A stretch of 6,014 nucleotides of DNA, taken from REEB426 sp964551975. Its GTDB lineage: Bacteria; Actinomycetota; Actinomycetes; S36-B12. Below the pieces are notes generated by a model, which was given only the letters and a program-made list of their open reading frames with translations, had not been told where the DNA came from and searched no databases. Below, piece after piece: positions 1 to 4,927 of this stretch (position 1 is the first letter of the stretch; every line of letters starts with the position of its first letter). The stretch spans positions 1 through 6,014 of the forward strand of contig CAZKFI010000102.1 of assembly GCA_964551975.1 (NCBI GenBank). The letters are read 5' to 3'. Made by a program: the position numbers and the translations under genes.

Positions 1-376
1 TGTATAAGGGCAGATACTCCATCAACAGCGGCCGTGGTCCTACCAGGCTCATGTCACCGCGCAGCACGTTCCACAGCTCCGGCAATTCATCAAGCGAAGT
101 CTCCCGAAGCCACCTCCCGAAGGGAACCAGGCGAAGTGAGTCCTCTACGAGCACTCCACCGGAATCCCTTTCGCTGGTCATGGACCGAAACTTGACCATG
201 GTACACGGCTTACCAATGCGACCGGGTCGCTCTTGGCGAAAGAGCACGGGGGCGCCCAGATTCCGACGAACTCTCCAGCCGAGAATGACAAGTGCGGGGG
301 AGAGCAAGACGAGCGCAGAAGCACTCATTGTGATGTCAAAGACTCGCTTGCCCCCGAATCTGTATACGCGGCCCAT
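1..376 (-). CDS. pglC: PglC-like polyprenyl-phosphate sugar-1-phosphate transferase (3' end missing)
   Basis: Bacterial sugar transferase family (small monotopic phosphoglycosyl transferase), expected to move a sugar-1-phosphate from a UDP-sugar to undecaprenyl phosphate at the inner face of the membrane, which starts assembly of a lipid-linked glycan. The 125 complete codons seen begin at ATG 376-374 and run off the left edge; relatives are about 200 residues, so roughly the last third is missing. A hydrophobic segment at about residues 13-34 carries the Ser26-Pro27 pair typical of the re-entrant membrane helix. The family signatures follow: LFRQERPGR (45-53), KFRSMT (62-67), SLDELPELWNVL (94-105) with the catalytic Asp96-Glu97 pair, and GDMSLVGPRPLL (107-118). 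It starts 7 bases after the aminotransferase stop, and an AGGTG at 387-391 inside the end of that gene can serve as ribosome binding site, so the two are probably co-transcribed. Family is certain; the exact sugar is inferred from neighbours. Confidence 0.93.
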   Translation of the reverse strand, partial: MGRVYRFGGKRVFDITMSASALVLLSPALVILGWRVRRNLGAPVLFRQERPGRIGKPCTMVKFRSMTSERDSGGVLVEDSLRLVPFGRWLRETSLDELPELWNVLRGDMSLVGPRPLLMEYLPLY

Positions 377-383
377 CTTGGAT

Positions 384-1523
384 TCACACCTGCAGGGCTT
401 CCAGCACGATGTTCGATACGCGGTCGACGTCCTCTTCCGTCATGGCGGTACCCGACGGCAGGCAAAGCCCATCCCGAAACAACTGCTCCGCTGATCCCGT
501 CAGGAAGGATGTGGCACCAGCAAACACGGGCTGAAGGTGGAGTGGCTTCCATACCGGTCGGGACTCGATCTTGTGGCTGTCGAGCAGCCTGCGAACCCGA
601 GTGGAGGTACCCGGATGGATTAACGGGTCAAAGCGCACGACTGACAGCCATGCGTTCGAACCGCCCCAGCGGGGGTCTGACTGAACCAAGACCCCTTCCC
701 TTGTCTCAAGCCGATCCCGATACCACTCGCGAATCTGCCTTCTCTTGGCTACTTCTGCTGCGACCCGCCGAAGCTGGGAGCGTCCCAATGCAGCCAGGAT
801 GTTGCTCAGCCGGTAGTTGTAGCCAATCTCCTCGTGCTCGTACCAGGGGACGTCCTCGCGGGACTGCGTCGCCCAGAATCGGACCTTTCGCGCCAATTCG
901 TCATCATCGGTAACCAGCATTCCTCCACCGGATGTGGTTATCAGCTTGTTCCCGTTGAACGACAGGACTCCCGCCTGACCGAACGAGCCCGCATTTCCCC
1001 CGGAGCACGTCGTTCCCACGGCCTCAGCGGCATCCTCCAGTAGTGGTACCTCAGCTTCGGCCAGTATGGGGATAAGAGCGGGGTAGTTGGCGAGTGTTCC
1101 GTACAGGTCGACGGGAATGGCCGCAGAAACCCGTCTGCCCGATGCCCGAAGAGATGAGATGGCACCCCCGACGAGTGCAGGGTCCATATTCCAAGATTCG
1201 TCGATGTCGATGAACACCGGTTCCGCTCCCAAGTAGGTCACGGCAAAGGCGGTCGCACCGAACGTCACCGTTGGGACGAGCACGCAGTCGCCCGGATGCA
1301 CGCCCATGTACTTCAGGCCCAAGTGGATGGCCGCCGTACCGGAGGACAGGCCTACGGCGTGGGAGACACCCACCGCCTGCGCGATCTCCTCCTCGAAAGC
1401 CTGAAGGTCGGGTCCGACAGGGGCAAGCCAGCCCGAGGACATCGCCGCGACTACCGCATCAATGTCACTCCGAGTGACCACAGGCGGCGAAAGGAGGATT
1501 CGGGAGCGGTCCTCAGGGGTCAC
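384..1523 (-). CDS. pglE: PglE-like PLP-dependent UDP-4-keto-sugar aminotransferase (DegT/DnrJ/EryC1 family)
   Basis: A 379-residue PLP aminotransferase of the DegT/DnrJ/EryC1/StrS family, the usual full length. It is expected to transfer an amino group, normally from glutamate, to C4 of a UDP-4-keto-6-deoxy-HexNAc made by the neighbouring dehydratase. Visible signatures: LLSPP near the N-terminus (10-14), SGW.APVGP (30-38) matching the PglE-type substrate segment, SSGTAA (60-65) for the cofactor phosphate, EDAAEAVG (163-170) with Asp164 facing the pyridine nitrogen, FNGNKLITTSGGGM (189-202) with Lys193 as the Schiff-base lysine, GYNYRLSN (234-241) and SRPVWKPLH (321-329). The start is GTG at 1523-1521: an in-frame TAG lies 18 bases upstream and no earlier start exists. 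No ribosome binding site fits, but a TATGCT element 6 bases upstream suggests a leaderless message. It is transcribed divergently from the acetyltransferase. Aminotransferase family is sure; C4 specificity for this substrate rests on PglE resemblance and context. Confidence 0.94.
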   Translation of the reverse strand: MTPEDRSRILLSPPVVTRSDIDAVVAAMSSGWLAPVGPDLQAFEEEIAQAVGVSHAVGLSSGTAAIHLGLKYMGVHPGDCVLVPTVTFGATAFAVTYLGAEPVFIDIDESWNMDPALVGGAISSLRASGRRVSAAIPVDLYGTLANYPALIPILAEAEVPLLEDAAEAVGTTCSGGNAGSFGQAGVLSFNGNKLITTSGGGMLVTDDDELARKVRFWATQSREDVPWYEHEEIGYNYRLSNILAALGRSQLRRVAAEVAKRRQIREWYRDRLETREGVLVQSDPRWGGSNAWLSVVRFDPLIHPGTSTRVRRLLDSHKIESRPVWKPLHLQPVFAGATSFLTGSAEQLFRDGLCLPSGTAMTEEDVDRVSNIVLEALQV

Positions 1524-1524
1524 A

Positions 1525-1539
1525 CCTCTAGCATAGAGG
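1525..1539. repeat. Perfect inverted repeat, possible operator, in the divergent promoter
   Basis: CCTCTA, three bases GCA, then TAGAGG: a perfect 6-base dyad with a 3-base centre. It starts two bases from the aminotransferase GTG. It covers the whole minus-strand -10 element, and lies within the -35/spacer region of the proposed plus-strand promoter. A dimeric regulator bound here would block the leftward promoter and could affect the rightward one. It may also be chance, since both -10-like boxes on the two strands are partly palindromic. Confidence 0.45.
1530..1535 (-). promoter_or_regulatory. -10 element of a probable leaderless promoter for the aminotransferase
   Basis: Read on the minus strand, TATGCT (fits TANNNT) is followed by 6 bases and then the GTG start at 1523. 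This spacing places the expected transcription start on or next to the first base of the start codon. There is no proper ribosome binding site: the only purine run, AGAGG, ends one base before GTG. No good -35 hexamer is visible at 16-19 bases. Leaderless genes with exactly this spacing are common in actinobacteria; that part is known biology, the assignment here is inference. Confidence 0.55.
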
Positions 1540-1542
1540 CGC

Positions 1543-1548
1543 TAAACT
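1543..1548 (+). promoter_or_regulatory. -10 element of a probable promoter for the acetyltransferase-dehydratase pair
   Basis: TAAACT matches TANNNT. A weak -35 candidate, GTCACA (1519-1524, four of six matches to TTGACA), lies 18 bases upstream inside the start of the divergent gene. Transcription would begin near 1555, giving a leader of about 20 bases that still holds the ribosome binding site at 1565-1570. A second TANNNT box, TAGCAT at 1529-1534, is an alternative that would give a start near 1541. Confidence 0.45.
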
Positions 1549-1564
1549 TCCCTCTACCGACCTC

Positions 1565-1570
1565 GGGAGG
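1565..1570 (+). promoter_or_regulatory. Strong ribosome binding site that decides the acetyltransferase start
   Basis: GGGAGG (followed by AAG) is the best Shine-Dalgarno match in the plus-strand genes. It sits 5 bases before an in-frame ATC at 1576, ideal for initiation there, but 26 bases before the first conventional start codon, GTG 1597, which has no site of its own. A possible hairpin (CTTCCCTC at 1547-1554 with GAGGAAG at 1567-1573, one bulged C) could cover it in longer transcripts. Confidence 0.6.
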
Positions 1571-1575
1571 AAGCC

Positions 1576-2232
1576 ATCGCTGGCAGCGGCCTAGTTGTGA
1601 TCGGTGCGGGTGGCCACGCGGTCAGCTTGACGGAAACGATCGAGGCCCTGGGTCTGGACATCGCAGTCTTCGTCGACTCTCGGGCTCATGCTCCCTCAGA
1701 ATTCCTAGGACGTCCCTTGGAGACGGAAGTCCCCGAGGTTGAGGCGCCTTCGACCCTGCGACTAGTGATCGCAATTGGCGACAACTTCGCGCGCCAACGC
1801 ATTGCCGAGTTTTACGCAGGGCGGCTTCCCCAGCCGGAACTGCCCGTGCTGGTCCATCCCACGGCCTCGGTATCTCGCTCCGCTCAGTTGGGTCCAGGGA
1901 CCGTTGTCCTGCAAGGTGCAGTCGTCGGATCGCATGCAATCCTGGGTGCCGGCTGCCTTGTGAACAGCGGCGCCGTGGTCGAGCATGAGTGTGTGCTGGG
2001 TAAGTACTCCTCGATGGGCCCGAACGCGGTGCTAGGAGGTCGAACCTCCCTTGGCGAGAGGGTAGCAATCGCACTAGGAGCCACCGTCAAGCACGGCTTA
2101 TCCATCGGCGCCGATACCGTCGTAGGCGCGGCATCCTATGTCCATCAGAGCCTACCCAACGGTGTAGTCGCATACGGCACCCCAGCGACAGTCCAACGGA
2201 AGCGCGAACCGTCGGACTCCTACCTTGTCTAG
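1576..2232 (+). CDS. pglD: PglD/NeuD-like sugar N-acetyltransferase, probable ATC start
   Basis: Left-handed beta-helix acetyltransferase of the NeuD/PglD type, expected to put an acetyl group from acetyl-CoA on the C4 amine of the UDP-amino-sugar made by the aminotransferase. From 1576 it is 218 residues, close to PglD (about 195-215). The N-terminal Rossmann-like part shows LVVIGAGGHA (6-15) and LVIAIGDNFARQRI (63-76); hexapeptide repeats fill about 100-190; VVEHECVLG (134-142) holds the catalytic histidine, His137; the end has YGTPA (210-214), the usual C-terminal loop. In PglD a second histidine follows in FSH; here it is YSS, so a Ser stands in its place. Start choice: GTG 1597 gives 211 residues but cuts the first beta strand and lacks a ribosome binding site; ATC 1576 sits 5 bases after GGGAGG and restores the strand. 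An ATG-to-ATC sequence error is also possible. It is followed after 66 bases by the dehydratase. Confidence 0.9.
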   Translation: MAGSGLVVIGAGGHAVSLTETIEALGLDIAVFVDSRAHAPSEFLGRPLETEVPEVEAPSTLRLVIAIGDNFARQRIAEFYAGRLPQPELPVLVHPTASVSRSAQLGPGTVVLQGAVVGSHAILGAGCLVNSGAVVEHECVLGKYSSMGPNAVLGGRTSLGERVAIALGATVKHGLSIGADTVVGAASYVHQSLPNGVVAYGTPATVQRKREPSDSYLV

Positions 2233-2287
2233 GGTTCCTGAAGTGAGCGGTCAGTCGGTGACTCGGCCCGCATCCCAGTCGAAAGCA

Positions 2288-2294
2288 GGGGGAG
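2288..2294 (+). promoter_or_regulatory. Ribosome binding site of the dehydratase
   Basis: GGGGGAG lies 4 bases before ATG 2299 and supports that start. The rest of the spacer 2233-2298 shows no clear -10 box and no terminator-like hairpin with a T run (only AGTC-GGT-GACT, a 4-base stem, at about 2251-2261). The dehydratase is therefore probably read through from the acetyltransferase promoter. Confidence 0.6.
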
Positions 2295-2298
2295 TTCC

Positions 2299-4074
2299 AT
2301 GAGGGTGGGCGTGTGGCAGCGCAAACGCTTGGCCCAAGCCGGATGGGATGCGTTCTCCTGGATTGCGGCCGTACCGATCGCCGTCTTCCTCCGATACGAC
2401 TTAGCACCGACTCCTTCCGTGATTCAGCTTGGCTTGCTGGTCGGTATCGCCTGCGCGTTCGCGTACATCCTCCTTGGCTGGCTTTTTCGCTTGTATCGCG
2501 GTCGCTATGTCGTGGGCTCCTACGACGAGGTCGTGGGAGTGATGGCAATCACTGCTGCCGTTGGCGTCCTTGGAAGCCTGACGGCCCTGCTACTTCCACC
2601 GACGGCATTTCCTCGAACGACCGTGATCATCGCATCTGGGCTGGCCGCCACGAGCATGCTCGGCGCGAGGTTCATCTGGCGAGGAATCCAGCGTCAATCG
2701 GCCCTCGGCAGGAAGGGCACAAGAACCCTCATCTACGGCGCCGGTGACGCTGGGTCGCAGATCGTGACGTTGATGCTCAATGACGCCAACTCGGAGTTTC
2801 AGCCCGTGGGCTTCATCGATGATGATCCCAACAAGCAGCACCTTCGCAGATCCGGTATTCGAGTTCTCGGCACAATCGACTCTCTTGAGAGCCTCGTTCA
2901 GGAGCAGGGCGCCGACACCCTGCTCGTTGCTATCGCTGGAATTCCTGCCAACCGTCTTCTCGACCTTGACCGTCGGTGCGCCGCTATCGACGTAGACGTC
3001 CGAATCATTCCCACGGCGTCCGAGATTGCCGGCGGCGCAGTGCGACTTGGTGATATCTCCGACGTGACCGAGGAAGATCTCATGGGGCGTCGACAGATTC
3101 ACACTGATGAGAGACAGATCACCGATTTTGTCAAGGGCAAACGAGTGCTCGTTACCGGCGCGGGGGGTTCGATTGGCTCCGAGCTGGTCAGGCAACTGTC
3201 AAGATACAACCCTGAGTCGCTCTTGCTCCTTGACCGAGATGAGTCGGCGCTGCACAGCGTGCAGTTGACGCTGGATGGCTCGGGGACACTTTCATCGAGG
3301 AATCTAGTTCTCGCGGACATTCGCGACCGTGACCGCATTCATCGAGTATTCGATGAACACCGCCCTGAACTGGTGTTTCATGCAGCTGCGCTGAAGCATC
3401 TGCCTCTCCTTGAGCGCTTTCCCTCAGAGGCCTACAAGACCAATGTCGAAGGGACCCGCAATGTCCTCCTGGCTGCCAGGCAGTCTGGTGTTGCCGCTTT
3501 TGTGAATATCTCTACTGACAAGGCTGCGGACCCAACCAGCGTGCTTGGTTACAGCAAGCTCATCACCGAACGTCTCACTGCCGCTATCAATGATCATGAC
3601 CATACCAAGTACGTATCCGTGCGTTTTGGGAATGTCCTGGGATCTCGGGGATCTGTCCTGCACACATTCCGCTACCAAATCGCAAAGGGAGGGCCAGTAA
3701 CGGTCACCGATAGAGATGTCACCCGCTACTTTATGACAGTCAGCGAGGCCGTCCATCTGGTACTGCAAGCCTCTGTTCTAGGAAGGCAGGGGGAGACACT
3801 TGTCCTCGATATGGGCACACCTGTGCGCATCTACGATGTCGCGCAGTACATGATCGAGCGTTCAGGTAGGGATATCGAAATCGTCATCACAGGTCTTCGG
3901 TCAGGCGAGAAGAAGCACGAAGTGCTCGTGGCCACCGATGAGCAGGCCAACCGCCCACTTCATCCGCTCATTGCGCACATGAAGGTGCAGCCCATCGAAC
4001 CGGAGAGCCTCACTGTGGGCGACCCATCCAATGTGTCAGCAGAATTGCTGGAGGGATTGGCCACGAAGCCTTAG
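2299..4074 (+). CDS. pglF: PglF/CapD-like membrane-anchored UDP-HexNAc 4,6-dehydratase
   Basis: A 591-residue membrane protein with two Rossmann units, typical of PglF/WbpM/CapD enzymes (about 590-660 residues). It should turn UDP-GlcNAc into the UDP-4-keto-6-deoxy sugar, the first step toward UDP-diacetylbacillosamine. About four hydrophobic segments lie at 14-32, 41-61, 78-100 and 107-121. The first nucleotide fold has YGAGDAGSQ (146-154); a linker has DLMGRR (260-265, usual in this family). The catalytic SDR domain starts with VTGAGGSIGSEL (285-296), then HAAALKHLPLLE (361-372), STDKAADPTSVLGYSK (405-420), VRFGNVLGSRGSV (441-453), RYFMT (476-480) and LRSGEKKHE (533-541). The normal SDR YxxxK tyrosine position is Leu416, with Lys420 kept; PglF itself has Met there and uses the Thr-Asp-Lys of STDK, present here at 406-408. 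ATG 2299 is supported by GGGGGAG upstream. Its stop overlaps the convergent GT2 gene. A 4,6-dehydratase with C5 inversion cannot be excluded. Confidence 0.94.
   Translation: MRVGVWQRKRLAQAGWDAFSWIAAVPIAVFLRYDLAPTPSVIQLGLLVGIACAFAYILLGWLFRLYRGRYVVGSYDEVVGVMAITAAVGVLGSLTALLLPPTAFPRTTVIIASGLAATSMLGARFIWRGIQRQSALGRKGTRTLIYGAGDAGSQIVTLMLNDANSEFQPVGFIDDDPNKQHLRRSGIRVLGTIDSLESLVQEQGADTLLVAIAGIPANRLLDLDRRCAAIDVDVRIIPTASEIAGGAVRLGDISDVTEEDLMGRRQIHTDERQITDFVKGKRVLVTGAGGSIGSELVRQLSRYNPESLLLLDRDESALHSVQLTLDGSGTLSSRNLVLADIRDRDRIHRVFDEHRPELVFHAAALKHLPLLERFPSEAYKTNVEGTRNVLLAARQSGVAAFVNISTDKAADPTSVLGYSKLITERLTAAINDHDHTKYVSVRFGNVLGSRGSVLHTFRYQIAKGGPVTVTDRDVTRYFMTVSEAVHLVLQASVLGRQGETLVLDMGTPVRIYDVAQYMIERSGRDIEIVITGLRSGEKKHEVLVATDEQANRPLHPLIAHMKVQPIEPESLTVGDPSNVSAELLEGLATKP
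4071..4074. other. Convergent stop-codon overlap
   Basis: TTAG serves both strands: TAG 4072-4074 ends the dehydratase on the plus strand, and TAA, read from 4073 to 4071, ends the GT2 gene on the minus strand. There is no space for an intergenic terminator, so transcripts from both sides must end inside the opposite gene. Confidence 0.9.
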
Positions 4075-4927
4075 CGGGCACTTCGAAGGAATCTGGCGAT
4101 ACCTCGAACAGCCCTGTAGGCCAGGAATCTGGCGTGCGTGTCGAGACGATCTCCATAAACCTCTCGCAGAAGGACCCAGCGCTGAGAGTCGACAAAACTT
4201 GCGTTGAACTCCCTACTCCCAGTACGCATTCCACCCAACTCCTGCTGTTCATGCCGGACAGCGGCGTCGGGCACGTAGCGAATGCGCCCACCAGTAGCTC
4301 GGGTCACGCGAATCGACAATTCGGTTTCCTCGTAGAGGCTGGGCGACCCGAAGGCTCCACTGAAGCCCCCCAATGCGACGAGGTCAGCCGTCCGCCCGGC
4401 GAAATTGCCGCCTGCCACTGTGTCACAGAAGGAGGCTACGGCGGAGTCAGGGTGTCCAATTGGCTCGAGAANNNNNNNNNNCACAGTTGGAATGCCTTCT
4501 TGATTCCGGGAACCCGACCCGACGCGGTAGCCCACCCGGCCACGGCCCCCGTGGCTAGGCAGTTTCCTGGATGGGCCAGGGGTGCCGTGAGCACGCGCAG
4601 CCAATCTCGCCGAACGGGGCGGCAGTCATCGTCTAGGAAAGCGACGACCGCACCTTTGGCTCTCACCAAGCCCCAGTTTCGGGCATATCCCGCCGATCTC
4701 TGATCAGCCAATAGGGCACTCGCCGAAGAAGCTGGTCGTAGGGCGAGAAATGTGCTCCTATCGACTTCGTCCTGAAATACGAAGAGTGCTTCCAGCATGT
4801 GCGGTTGAAGCTGATCGAGCACGTGACTCAAGGCCGCCGCTTGCTGTGGCCTTCCCAGCGTTGGAACCACGATGCTGACGTCCAGACATGAGCTTTCCTC
4901 CTCAGGCTCATCGGGCGAAACCGTCAC
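4071..4927 (-). CDS. GT2-family glycosyltransferase, interrupted by an assembly gap
   Basis: One GT2 (GT-A fold) glycosyltransferase split by Ns at 4472-4481 into two reading frames. The first part (about 148 residues from GTG 4927) has DVSIVVPTLGR (16-26), the nucleotide-binding strand, and AFLDDDCRP (96-104) with the metal-binding Asp cluster at 99-101. The second part (132 residues) has GGNFAGR, then GGF, YEETELSIR with the probable catalytic-base acidic cluster, and a C-terminal RHE. These are in the right order for one enzyme, so I treat it as a single cytoplasmic transferase that adds a sugar from a nucleotide-sugar to the growing lipid-linked glycan. Donor and acceptor are unknown. Frames match only if the true missing length is 2 modulo 3, so the 10 Ns are a placeholder. 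The chosen GTG overlaps the GT4 stop as GTGA; this adds an acidic 15-residue leader. A perfect ribosome binding site with an out-of-frame ATG lies just inside (4887-4903), so the start is uncertain. Confidence 0.85.
4472..4481. other. Assembly gap (10 Ns)
   Basis: Ten undetermined bases inside the GT2 gene. The coding frame before the gap leaves two spare bases (4483-4482) and the frame after it leaves two (4471-4470), so the real missing length must be 2 modulo 3 for an intact gene. Ten is 1 modulo 3, so the number of Ns does not reflect the true length. How many residues are missing cannot be known from here. Confidence 0.95.
4887..4902 (-). promoter_or_regulatory. Perfect ribosome binding site followed by an out-of-frame ATG
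   Basis: On the minus strand AGGAGG (4902-4897) is followed by 7 bases and ATG (4889-4887), the best initiation signal in the window. The ATG is in the wrong frame for the GT2 protein and opens only a 43-codon frame ending near 4758. Removing one base just after the ATG (one G of TCTGGAC) would give a start reading MSDVSIVVPTLGR, a normal GT2 N-terminus. This suggests either a one-base sequence error or a recent frameshift, with GTG 4927 as fallback start. Confidence 0.5.

Noticed and set aside
233..913. 226-codon open frame on the plus strand
   Set aside because: It lies antisense to the well-supported sugar transferase and aminotransferase genes and its translation is low-complexity, Arg/Pro/Ser-rich with no family motif.
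1622..2074. 150-codon open frame on the minus strand
   Set aside because: Antisense to the acetyltransferase, whose hexapeptide repeats and EHEC motif are clear; the translation is Arg/Pro/Ser-rich and unlike a protein.
2233..2298. Possible terminator or internal promoter between acetyltransferase and dehydratase
   Set aside because: Only a 4-base stem with no T run and no convincing -10 box; the spacer seems to hold just the dehydratase ribosome binding site.
2590..3195. 201-codon open frame on the minus strand
   Set aside because: Antisense shadow of the dehydratase; no recognisable domain and no ribosome binding site or promoter seen.
4134..4703. 189-codon plus-strand frame spanning the N run
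   Set aside because: It crosses the assembly gap and is antisense to the GT2 gene, which has real glycosyltransferase motifs on both sides of the gap.
4758..4889. 43-codon frame opened by the strong AGGAGG-ATG signal
   Set aside because: Its translation is Arg/Ser-rich, it lies fully within the GT2 gene, and a one-base sequence fault explains the signal better than a separate small protein.
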